A DNA stretch of 64,000 nucleotides from an uncultured Latescibacterota bacterium (GTDB lineage Bacteria; Latescibacterota; UBA2968; UBA8231). Made by a program: the position numbers and the translations under genes. The stretch covers positions 620,001-684,000 of the forward strand of contig OY282352.1 in NCBI GenBank assembly GCA_958295495.1. The letters run 5' to 3'. Below the pieces are notes generated by a model. That model searched no databases. It was not told where the DNA came from and was given only the letters and a program-made list of their open reading frames with translations. Shown one piece after another: positions 1-6,432 of this stretch; position 1 is the stretch's first letter, and each line of letters opens with the position of its first letter.

Positions 1-1
1 G

Positions 2-562
2 GACGTGACCTTGGTTGATGGCAACTTGGAAACTGGTCCGGCCTTAGTCGTCTTGATCGGCCAGAGCGATGGCGTACCCGTCCTCGAAGGCCGCTACCGG
101 CTGCCGGGCACGGGCAGCGAGGTGCTCGCCGGCGACCTCAACGGCGATGGGGCCACCGATCTGGTCGTGTTGGGGCGCGTGCAAAGCGGCACTTTAAAGT
201 CTATAACACTTGGTGGGGCTTTCGTCTTAATCAACCAGAGCAGTCCGCCCACAGCCGCAGCCATTGAGCCGGCCACGCCGTCGGCCTTTGTCTTGGGGGC
301 GAACTATCCCAATCCGTTTAATCCGGCCACGACCATCCCCCTAGCGGTGCCTGCCGGTGCCGAGACTGTGGACGTAGCCATCTACAACTTCTTGGGACAG
401 CTTGTGCGCCAAGTGTGGACGGGTCCATTGGCAGCGGGCGAACACCTCCTGACTTGGGATGGCCAAAACGGGCAGGGCCGACCCGTCGCTTCTGGAATCT
501 ATTTGTATCAGCTACGCGTGGGCGATCAGATGCACACCCGAAAAATGGTCAAGCTCGAATAG
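2..562 (+). CDS. C-terminal end of a secreted FG-GAP/VCBS-type protein with FlgD/T9SS-like sorting tail (5' truncated)
   Basis: The reading frame is open to the left edge, so this is the 3' end of a larger gene; the GTG at 5 is not a credible start. The visible N-terminal part contains the aspartate-rich pattern GDLNGDGATDLVVLG, a calcium-binding FG-GAP/dockerin-like repeat. The last ~85 residues begin with NYPNPFNPATTI and end with a beta-rich domain (WDGQNGQGRPVASGIYLYQL, then KMVKLE). That is the FlgD-like Ig fold or type IX-like sorting domain found at the C-terminus of secreted proteins in FCB-group and related bacteria. The protein is probably exported and surface-attached. Its catalytic or binding part lies outside the window. 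Confidence 0.8.
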   Translation, partial: DVTLVDGNLETGPALVVLIGQSDGVPVLEGRYRLPGTGSEVLAGDLNGDGATDLVVLGRVQSGTLKSITLGGAFVLINQSSPPTAAAIEPATPSAFVLGANYPNPFNPATTIPLAVPAGAETVDVAIYNFLGQLVRQVWTGPLAAGEHLLTWDGQNGQGRPVASGIYLYQLRVGDQMHTRKMVKLE

Positions 563-591
563 ACGATCCGATCGTCGATATCCTGCGCCTA

Positions 592-738
592 AGAAGCGGT
601 CTGAAAATTCCGGGGGCCGTCCCTTGTGTACAGAAAACAATCTAGGCCCGAGGGCGTCTCGCCCTCGAAAAACGCTCCATCCGAGGGCCTCGCGACCGCT
701 GCTCAACGCGGTTTGCCGAGGGGTTTCAGACCGCTTCT
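592..738. repeat. 147-bp segment bounded by 15-bp perfect inverted repeats
   Basis: AGAAGCGGTCTGAAA at 592-606 is the exact reverse complement of 724-738. Inside is a second tight hairpin at 649-667 (CGAGGGCG, TCT loop, CGCCCTCG). There is no coding frame of note and no T-run, so it is not an obvious terminator. It could be a small non-autonomous (MITE-like) insertion or a structured 3' UTR of the upstream gene. Confidence 0.5.
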
Positions 739-750
739 AAAGGCTGCCGC

Positions 751-912
751 GTGATCCCCGCCGTACTCGACCACATCGTCGAACTGGCCGCCGACCCCCG
801 AGTCGCCGCCTTCTTAGGCGTCTGTTTGGGGCTGTATATTCTGCGGGACGTGGGCCGTATATGTTTTCGGCTGCTGGGAACTTTTTGGCGGGGCTTGAGG
901 AAGAATGGTTAA
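751..912 (+). CDS. Possible 53-aa membrane-anchored small protein
   Basis: This is a GTG-started frame of 54 codons between the inverted-repeat element and the convergent epimerase gene. The middle (FLGVCLGLYILRDVG) is hydrophobic enough for one membrane segment and the C-terminus is basic (RGLRKNG). No ribosome binding site is clear and no family is recognised. It may be a chance frame. Confidence 0.3.
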   Translation: MIPAVLDHIVELAADPRVAAFLGVCLGLYILRDVGRICFRLLGTFWRGLRKNG

Positions 913-940
913 GAGTGGGCAGATACTATCCACTGACCAC

Positions 941-1663
941 TTAAACCAAGTGCTCGGCGTTGTCTTGGGGGGTGTAGCCTAGGTCTTGGCGGGCGTTTTG
1001 GATGTCCCAATAGGCGCGGGTGTTGGCCGAGATTCCGTAGTAGATTCCGCAGCGCACGTCGGCCTCAATGGAGCACTGCACGAGTTGCACACAGTCGCGG
1101 TGGCTCAGCCAAGTGGAGAGAATCCGGTCGCTTTGGCGCTCGACGATCGCCGAATCCGGCTGGAACGAGCCGATGCGCAGACATACGACCTCCAAACCGT
1201 AGCGATCCACATAGTAGCGTCCCAGACTTTCCCCAAATGCCTTACTGGCCCCGTACAGGCTGTCGGGCCGCACGGGCATCTCCGGCGTGGTGTACATCCC
1301 TTCTTGCTCGTAAAAGCCGGTCACGTGATTGGTGCTGGCGAAGACGACCCGCTTGACGCCCGCGTTTTTGCAGGCCTCATAGGTACAGTACACGCCTTGG
1401 ATGTTCTTTTCGAGTACCGACTCCCAGGTGGCGTCAACCTCTGGATCGCCGGCGAGGTGGACTACAGCATCGACACCGGCGACCGCGGCGGCCATAGCGG
1501 CCAGATCGGCGACGCTGCCCAAGGCGACCTCCTCGCCCGCGGCGGCCTCCCGCACCGTGCGGTGATACAGCAGTCGCAGGTCGTAGCACTCCCGTAGCCC
1601 TTGGCGCAACACCGCGCCGATGCGGCCGGCCGCCCCCGTAATCAGCACTTTCTTGCGGCCCAT
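941..1663 (-). CDS. NAD(P)-dependent epimerase/dehydratase (extended SDR)
   Basis: This 240-residue protein has an N-terminal Rossmann nucleotide-binding motif (TGAAGRIG), the extended-SDR VVHLAGDP strand and the catalytic YGASK motif (Tyr and Lys). The fold and length match small uronate-dehydrogenase or sugar-epimerase-like SDRs. The ATG at 1663 is preferred over the adjacent GTG because it overlaps the stop of the upstream small gene (TGATG), indicating translational coupling. It is the last gene of a four-gene minus-strand operon with a sugar isomerase and a ThuA-like protein. A role in oxidising or epimerising a sugar or sugar acid is likely; the substrate is unknown. A second enzyme of this class lies at 24497-25294. 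Confidence 0.85.
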   Translation of the reverse strand: MGRKKVLITGAAGRIGAVLRQGLRECYDLRLLYHRTVREAAAGEEVALGSVADLAAMAAAVAGVDAVVHLAGDPEVDATWESVLEKNIQGVYCTYEACKNAGVKRVVFASTNHVTGFYEQEGMYTTPEMPVRPDSLYGASKAFGESLGRYYVDRYGLEVVCLRIGSFQPDSAIVERQSDRILSTWLSHRDCVQLVQCSIEADVRCGIYYGISANTRAYWDIQNARQDLGYTPQDNAEHLV

Positions 1664-1791
1664 CACGCCTCAGACAGCCGGTTAATAAGCCACCACGTCA
1701 GGACGACCAAGAGGAGGCCCGCCGCCAGCCCAAGGCCCCCAAAGAGGCCCGCTTGCGAGGGGAGACAAAGGCCGTTTTTGCGGAGCTTCAT
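1663..1791 (-). CDS. 42-aa single-pass membrane protein, coupled in the ThuA-epimerase operon
   Basis: ATG at 1791 follows a strong ribosome binding site (GAGGAGGAAAG on the minus strand, 1798-1807) that overlaps the stop of the ThuA-like gene. The stop overlaps the epimerase ATG (TGATG). The product has a short basic start (MKLRKNG), then a long hydrophobic run (GLFGGLGLAAGLLLVVLTWW) and a polar tail. The good RBS and exact fit between two real genes argue that it is translated. No family is recognised. It may be a small transport or anchoring subunit, or serve mainly to couple translation. Confidence 0.6.
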   Translation of the reverse strand: MKLRKNGLCLPSQAGLFGGLGLAAGLLLVVLTWWLINRLSEA

Positions 1792-1806
1792 CGCACGCTT
1801 TCCTCC

Positions 1807-2457
1807 TCAGCGGCTGGCCCAGAGCATGCCGCGCCGCTGGATTTCGCGCGCTTGGGGCACGTCGAAATCTCGCGCCACGTGGCCCAGCGACGAGTAGAAC
1901 ACCCGACCCGCTCCCCACGCGCGCTTCCACACCACCGGCATGACCGTCCCGTTGACCCAAGGCGCACTTTGGCGGCCCTCTAAGGTCGTCGTGGCCAGCA
2001 CTTGATTGCCCGGGTCGGTGTGCATGTAGTACTGCTCGGAGTGCATTTGAAAGTCGTCTAGGCCGGCGACGATTGGGTCGTCTGGGGCCGCGATGTTGAC
2101 CGCGTAGTCGATGATCCCGTCTGGGTGGGCCACAAACTGACCGCCGACCATGAACTGATAGGTGGTATTGTTGCGGAACGAATCGGCCATGCAGCCGTGC
2201 CAGCCCGCCACGCCGGCACCGCGCTCAATGGCCGCGAGCAGCCCCTGTTCCTGCTCTCCTTCGATCTGGCCCATCGTCCACGCCGGCACCACGAGATCCT
2301 GCTCGGCCATTAGGTCGCGGTCTTTGTACGCGTCGAGGGTGTCCGAAAGGGTTACTGCGAACCCTTCTTCTTCTAGGATGGGCGCGAAAATATCGACGCA
2401 CTGCTTGGGCTCGTGCCCCTCCCAGCCGCCCCAAACCACGATTGCTTTCTTTGCCAT
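1807..2457 (-). CDS. ThuA-like domain protein
   Basis: This 216-residue protein shows the ThuA (trehalose-utilisation-like, glutamine-amidotransferase-like fold) pattern: an opening beta strand [28 protein letters not shown] around residues 82-96, and a closing [20 protein letters not shown]. The RBS AAAGGAG lies just upstream of the ATG, between this gene and the isomerase. ThuA proteins accompany Gfo/Idh oxidoreductases and sugar isomerases in carbohydrate catabolism, which matches both the operon and the divergent Gfo/Idh gene. The exact reaction is not known for most members. Confidence 0.85.
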   Translation of the reverse strand: MAKKAIVVWGGWEGHEPKQCVDIFAPILEEEGFAVTLSDTLDAYKDRDLMAEQDLVVPAWTMGQIEGEQEQGLLAAIERGAGVAGWHGCMADSFRNNTTYQFMVGGQFVAHPDGIIDYAVNIAAPDDPIVAGLDDFQMHSEQYYMHTDPGNQVLATTTLEGRQSAPWVNGTVMPVVWKRAWGAGRVFYSSLGHVARDFDVPQAREIQRRGMLWASR

Positions 2458-2472
2458 GACGCTCCTTTGGCG

Positions 2473-3228
2473 TTATCTGGCGCCGCGCGCCAATTCGTTT
2501 CCAACCAGATATTGATAACTCTTTTCCACGGCTTCCATCATGTCGGTCGCACAGCGGTCCAACTCCACGATCAGCCAGTCGCAGGTGCCGTGGCTGGCCT
2601 CGATAATGGGCGGGAAATCCATGGTCCCCTCGCCGACGGCGAGCATGTCCTGCGCTGGGTCGCACGGACCGTCCTTGATGTGCAAAAGCGGCGCACGCTC
2701 GCCCAACTCCTCGACGACCTGCACTGAGTCGCCACCACCGGTATTGACCCAATAGGTATCGACCTGAAAGAAGATGGACTCGTCGAGCGCGTCGATTAGC
2801 TGCTCAAAGCCCGGACGCCCTTCCACTTCTTGGAACTCCCACCAGTGGTTGTGCAGGCCCAGTTCCAAGCCGTTTTCGGCGGCGATCTGGGCGGCTTGGT
2901 TCCAGCGGTCGCAAAGCACCTTGAGCGCGTCCGCGCTCGCGAAGGCATCGCGCGGCGTGGAGGACACTACGCGGGTGGCCTCCAGCTCGTGGGCCAGCTC
3001 GATGACTTGGTTTTTTTGCTTGCCCAAGGGTAGTTGCGTATGCACACTGCATACGTCTAACCCCAGATCGGCGAATAGGTCGCTGGCCTCATCTACTGCG
3101 ACGCCGGGGAATCCGGCCGTCTCGACTCCTACGTACCCTATCTCGGCAATCCGGGTGACCACGGCCTTGAAGTTGTGCGCGAGGGCGTCGCGGACCGTGT
3201 AGAGCTGAAGTGCTATGGGGGCAGTCAT
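2473..3228 (-). CDS. Sugar phosphate isomerase/epimerase (xylose-isomerase-like TIM barrel)
   Basis: This 251-residue protein of the AP-endonuclease-2/IolE-like TIM barrel family begins with the typical LQLYTVRD. It carries the expected metal-site segments in order: LGLHNHWWEF, FQVDTYWVNTGG, LLHIKDG and LIVELD. The start at 3228 has a good RBS (AAGGAAGGAAG). It is the first gene of a minus-strand operon followed by ThuA, the 42-aa membrane protein and the epimerase, and is divergent from a Gfo/Idh dehydrogenase. Together they suggest conversion of an imported sugar or inositol-type compound; the substrate cannot be read from the sequence. Confidence 0.88.
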   Translation of the reverse strand: MTAPIALQLYTVRDALAHNFKAVVTRIAEIGYVGVETAGFPGVAVDEASDLFADLGLDVCSVHTQLPLGKQKNQVIELAHELEATRVVSSTPRDAFASADALKVLCDRWNQAAQIAAENGLELGLHNHWWEFQEVEGRPGFEQLIDALDESIFFQVDTYWVNTGGGDSVQVVEELGERAPLLHIKDGPCDPAQDMLAVGEGTMDFPPIIEASHGTCDWLIVELDRCATDMMEAVEKSYQYLVGNELARGAR

Positions 3229-3459
3229 TGCTTCCTTCCTTGTCGATGAGAGATATAATAGGGATATAAAAGTTAAAGCGATAGCTAAGACAGGCTTGCG
3301 AATTGTCAGGCGTCGATAGTCGATAAGGGATTCGTGCGTAACGTTAGATAATTAAATAAAAAAAATAAGTCGGTGGGCAAGTTAATTTGCAATGACACCG
3401 CATTTGCTGCACCGCTCGCTCGCTCCTACATTAGCCGCTTCGCCAAGGAGCAATCGCCC
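3229..3459. promoter_or_regulatory. AT-rich divergent intergenic region
   Basis: This 231-bp region separates the minus-strand isomerase operon and the plus-strand Gfo/Idh gene, and is much more AT-rich than its surroundings, so both promoters should lie here. TATTAT-like -10 candidates occur around 3255-3265 for the minus strand. I could not fix a confident -35/-10 pair. GCGTAACGTTAG at 3336-3347 matches 11 of 12 bases of the inverted-repeat end seen at 35.3-37.0 kb, possibly by chance. Confidence 0.4.
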
Positions 3460-4533
3460 ATGAGCATCCAAGACAAAGTGCGCCTCGGGTTTATCGGTGC
3501 TGGCTGGTGGGCCACCAGCAACCATATTCCCGTTTTTGCCGCCCGCGACGACGTCGAGCTGGTAGCCGTCTGCCGCTTGGGCCAAGCCGAGCTAGAGCAG
3601 GTGCGGGATCATTTCGGATTCGCGTTTGCCACCCAAGACTACCGAGAGTTATTGGCCCACTGCGAACTCGACGGGGTCGTCGTGGCCTCGCCGCACACCC
3701 TGCACTACGAACACGCCCGCGCCGCCTTGGAGGCGGGCCTGCACGTGATGTGCGAAAAACCCCTGACCACCCGCGCTGCCGACGCGCGCGAATTGGTGCG
3801 CCTCGCAGCCGAGCGGGGCCGCCATTTGCTCGTGCCCTACGGCTGGCACCACAAGCCTTTTATCCAGCGGGCCAAGGCACTGATGAACGACCAAGCCATC
3901 GGGGAGATCGAATTCGCGCTCTGCCATATAGCCTCGCCGATCCGCGCCCTGCTTTCGGGGGAAGAGGTCGATGTCTCCGACATTTCCGGGCAGGACAGCG
4001 CGAGTCTCTTCGGCCCCACGCCCGCGACTTGGGCCGATCCCGCCTTGGCCGACGGCGGCTACGCCCACGCGCAAATATCGCACTCCTCGGGGCTGCTGTT
4101 CTGGCTGTCCGGGCTGCGAGCCGAGCGCGTCTTTGCCGCCATGAGCGCGCCCGGGGCCGAGGTTGACCTGTACGACGCGCTCACCGTGCGCTTTACTTCG
4201 GGGGCCGTCGGCGCGGTCAGCGGTGCCGGCACCGTGCCCACAGACCAGACCTTTCAGGTTGATCTGCGCCTCTTTGGCTCGGAGGGCATGCTGCTCGTCG
4301 ATTGCGAGCGCACCCGCATGCACTTGCGCCGCCACGACGGCCAGCACATCGTCGAGGAAGTCGCCGAGGACGCGGGGGCCTACGAGTGCAACGGCCCGCC
4401 CAACAACTTCGCCGACCTAATTTTGGGCAAAACCGACGTCAATTGGACCCCGGGCGAAGCGGCCATGCGCGGGGTGGAGATGCTCGACGCAGCGTACCGC
4501 TCGGCCGCTTCGGGCCGGGAAGAGCGGGTGTAA
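3460..4533 (+). CDS. Gfo/Idh/MocA-family NAD(P)-dependent oxidoreductase
   Basis: This 357-residue protein has an N-terminal Rossmann domain with GFIGAGWWATSNHIPVF and the hallmark CEKPLTT motif (Glu-Lys-Pro) about 95 residues in, followed by the alpha/beta substrate domain. The ATG at 3460 is chosen because AAGGAG lies ~9 nt upstream and the Rossmann fold starts right after it. A frame open from 3373 would add 29 atypical residues. The family oxidises or reduces sugars and inositols. It is followed by an AEC-type transporter and is divergent from an isomerase/ThuA/epimerase operon, so it likely belongs to the same catabolic route. Confidence 0.9.
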   Translation: MSIQDKVRLGFIGAGWWATSNHIPVFAARDDVELVAVCRLGQAELEQVRDHFGFAFATQDYRELLAHCELDGVVVASPHTLHYEHARAALEAGLHVMCEKPLTTRAADARELVRLAAERGRHLLVPYGWHHKPFIQRAKALMNDQAIGEIEFALCHIASPIRALLSGEEVDVSDISGQDSASLFGPTPATWADPALADGGYAHAQISHSSGLLFWLSGLRAERVFAAMSAPGAEVDLYDALTVRFTSGAVGAVSGAGTVPTDQTFQVDLRLFGSEGMLLVDCERTRMHLRRHDGQHIVEEVAEDAGAYECNGPPNNFADLILGKTDVNWTPGEAAMRGVEMLDAAYRSAASGREERV

Positions 4534-4569
4534 CATCGGCCCTACCCGCGCCTTCCGCGCCTTGCGGTA

Positions 4570-5478
4570 ATGGCTTTCCTGCTCGATGTCATTGCCCCGC
4601 TCTTCGTCCTCATCGGCTGCGGCTATCTGTTGGGGCGGCGACGCTCTATCGACCCCGCCCCCTTGGCCGATGTGGCCATGTACATTTGTCTTCCCTTCTT
4701 GCTGTTCTCGGCGCTGGTGCGCCACCCGGTCACCGGCGCCGCGGCCACCCAAGCCCTCGCTTGGCAGGTCGGGATGTACTTGGTCAGCATGCCCGCCATC
4801 GCGCTTGTGGCGCATCTCGCCGGCTGGGACAAACCCACCCGCAGCGCGGTCACCCTCTCCCTCCCCACGGTCAACATCGCCTCTTATGGCGTGCCCGTAG
4901 TGCTCTTCGCCTTTGGCGACGAGGCCCTAGCAATCGTCATGCTGCTCTTTGTGTACGGCAATGTCTTGGGCGCGTCGCTCGGCATCTACATTGCCGCTGG
5001 GGGGCGGCAAAGCCCGCTGCAAGCGTTCAAGAGCATTTTCAGACTGCCGCTGATTTACACCGCGGCCTTGGCCTTGGCCGTCAATGCCCTCGCCGCACCG
5101 ATCCCGACCGCCGTCCTCGACGCGGCCGATCTAATCGGCAGAGCCGGCCCGATCCTCGCCATCGTCCTCCTCGGGATCCAAGTCGCGCGCATCCCCATCC
5201 GCGGCCGCAGCTCGGCTGCCCTGTACGGCGGCATTGGGGCCAAGGTCCTGTTGGGGCCGGCCATTGGCATCGGCCTAACGCTGCTCATCGGCGCACAGGG
5301 CGCGGTGCGCGATGTGCTGCTGCTGTGCTCCTGCCTGCCTACGGCCATCAACGCCCTCATCCTGACCGTGCGCTTTGACGCACGCCCCGATCTGCTCGGC
5401 GGCATTCTCATCGGCTCGACCTTGTGGAGCCCGCTCGGGTTGTCGATCGTGCTCTATTGGATCGGCATTAGCGGTTAA
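4570..5478 (+). CDS. AEC (auxin efflux carrier) family transporter
   Basis: This 302-residue hydrophobic protein has about ten membrane segments. It shows the AEC/bile-acid-sodium-symporter-like pattern: an early LDVIAPLFVLIGCGYLLGR, the conserved LPFLLFSALV segment, and an inner repeat with LPTVNIASYGVPV. Family members export or import organic acids and similar anions. It lies 36 bp after the Gfo/Idh gene and is probably co-transcribed, suggesting transport of the substrate or product of that pathway. Confidence 0.85.
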   Translation: MAFLLDVIAPLFVLIGCGYLLGRRRSIDPAPLADVAMYICLPFLLFSALVRHPVTGAAATQALAWQVGMYLVSMPAIALVAHLAGWDKPTRSAVTLSLPTVNIASYGVPVVLFAFGDEALAIVMLLFVYGNVLGASLGIYIAAGGRQSPLQAFKSIFRLPLIYTAALALAVNALAAPIPTAVLDAADLIGRAGPILAIVLLGIQVARIPIRGRSSAALYGGIGAKVLLGPAIGIGLTLLIGAQGAVRDVLLLCSCLPTAINALILTVRFDARPDLLGGILIGSTLWSPLGLSIVLYWIGISG

Positions 5479-5639
5479 TTGGCCACAAAATTCGTTGACA
5501 TTGTTTCGCCCCCCCGATTGCTTCTGATATAGGAAGCGATTGGGGTCTTTTGTGGTTTTTTTGAGTCGCTCTTGACATTGTATTACGCCTCCTCGTTGCG
5601 TTAATAAATACAGAAGATCGGCCCCAAATTTTTGGAGTA

Positions 5640-5879
5640 TAAAAATGTTCGTCGTCAATCGCTTGGCCAGGCAAATGCACATAGACACAGGGAAAAGCCT
5701 CTCCAGCCGGAGAGCTTGCCTAGCGGCCGACATAGCGGTCGGCGATACGCAGATCCTACAGACTTTATTCGCGCCGAGAGGAAGGGATGCCAAACCTGAC
5801 TGAGGCTCCTCGTTCCGAAGGATTAGAATGGCCAAGAGGCCGTGGCGCGAAAAGACAACGCGCTACGGCCTCTTTTTTT
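5640..5879 (+). ncRNA. Candidate structured non-coding RNA ending in an intrinsic terminator
   Basis: No coding frame is supported here, yet the sequence folds by eye into several stems. CTCTCC-AGCC-GGAGAG (~5700-5715) is nested inside AGGCAA...TTGCCT (~5670-5722). GCCGAC-N6-GTCGGC follows (~5723-5740), then a strong terminator hairpin with a T-run at 5834-5879. I could not match it to tmRNA, RNase P, 6S, SRP or a known riboswitch. It could be an sRNA or the 3' UTR of the AEC transporter transcript. Confidence 0.35.
5834..5879 (+). terminator. Rho-independent terminator
   Basis: AAGAGGCCGT plus GGCGCG pairs across an A-rich loop with CGCGCT plus ACGGCCTCTT, followed by a run of T. It ends the putative structured RNA or the transporter transcript and precedes the 5901 promoter. 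Confidence 0.8.
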
Positions 5880-6027
5880 GTGAAAAATGGGTAAAATCGC
5901 TTGACATTGTTTTTTCGCGTTCATTATATATTAACTATGCTGAACATTTGTGCAGTCAAATGAGCGCCAAAGAGGCCGATCAACGGAAGCGAAAAATGAA
6001 GACCAACGAGAAAACACGGCACCTCAA

Positions 6028-6391
6028 CACCGCCCCCCGGGCCTTTGCCCCCGGCGGTGCCAAGATGCGCGTTGAGACCAGGGCCGGCCGGGTCATTGAC
6101 GCGCGACAGCGCTTCGCCGCTTTGCGGCGCGGCTTAGACAGCGGGGCGCTGCCGCCCACCCCGGGCGGACGGCAGCGGGTCTGCGCGACATTCACCAAGC
6201 CACCCAAGGACCTCATCGCAAGGAGCAAGAACACTATGCGACGCGAGATCATCAACCAAGGACTGATGTACGCGATCATCAGCCTCTTTGTATTCGCGAT
6301 GATACCGCTCCTGCGCTTCCTCAGCTAATGGCTCTTTGACGCGCAGCGGCATTGCGAAATCGGCCTAGGGCAGCGGCAGCGACCGCTGCCC
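6028..6391 (+). other. Hairpin-rich leader upstream of the DUF5916 gene
   Basis: Two strong stems bracket the small membrane ORF. CACCGCC...GGCGGTG lies at 6028-6059, and GGGCAGCGG-N6-CCGCTGCCC at 6368-6391, a nine-pair stem. Neither is followed by a T-run, so they are more likely leader or processing structures than terminators. Confidence 0.4.
6236..6328 (+). CDS. 30-aa single-pass membrane protein
   Basis: The ATG at 6236 has AAGGAG about ten bases upstream. The product starts MRREIINQGL and is then almost entirely hydrophobic (MYAIISLFVFAMIPLLRFL). The frame is open further upstream (to 5828, with an ATG near 5961), but that part crosses a terminator and promoter and is rich in hairpins, so the short form is preferred. 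It lies 104 bp before the DUF5916 outer-membrane protein gene on what looks like one transcript. No family is recognised. Confidence 0.5.
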   Translation: MRREIINQGLMYAIISLFVFAMIPLLRFLS

Positions 6392-6432
6392 CAGGGACAT
6401 CAACCCCCTCGACTTAGGACACAGAAAAAAAC

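Larger units (their letters stand above)
5495..5930 (+). promoter_or_regulatory. Three TTGACATTGT boxes; the third forms a good sigma-70 promoter
   Basis: TTGACATTG(T) occurs at 5495, 5572 and 5901. Only the third has a well-placed -10 (TTGACA at 5901-5906, N18, TATATA at 5925-5930). It should drive the transcript that includes the small membrane ORF at 6236 and probably the DUF5916 gene. The first two lack a -10 at normal spacing and may be weak promoters, decayed copies or an activator-dependent arrangement. Confidence 0.5.

Noticed and set aside
3373..3459. 29-residue N-terminal extension of the Gfo/Idh protein
   Set aside because: The RBS lies before the ATG at 3460 and the Rossmann fold starts immediately after it.
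5828..6235. Long N-terminal part of a 166-aa frame
   Set aside because: It begins before a strong terminator and runs through a promoter and hairpins; only the last 30 codons have an RBS and a plausible product.
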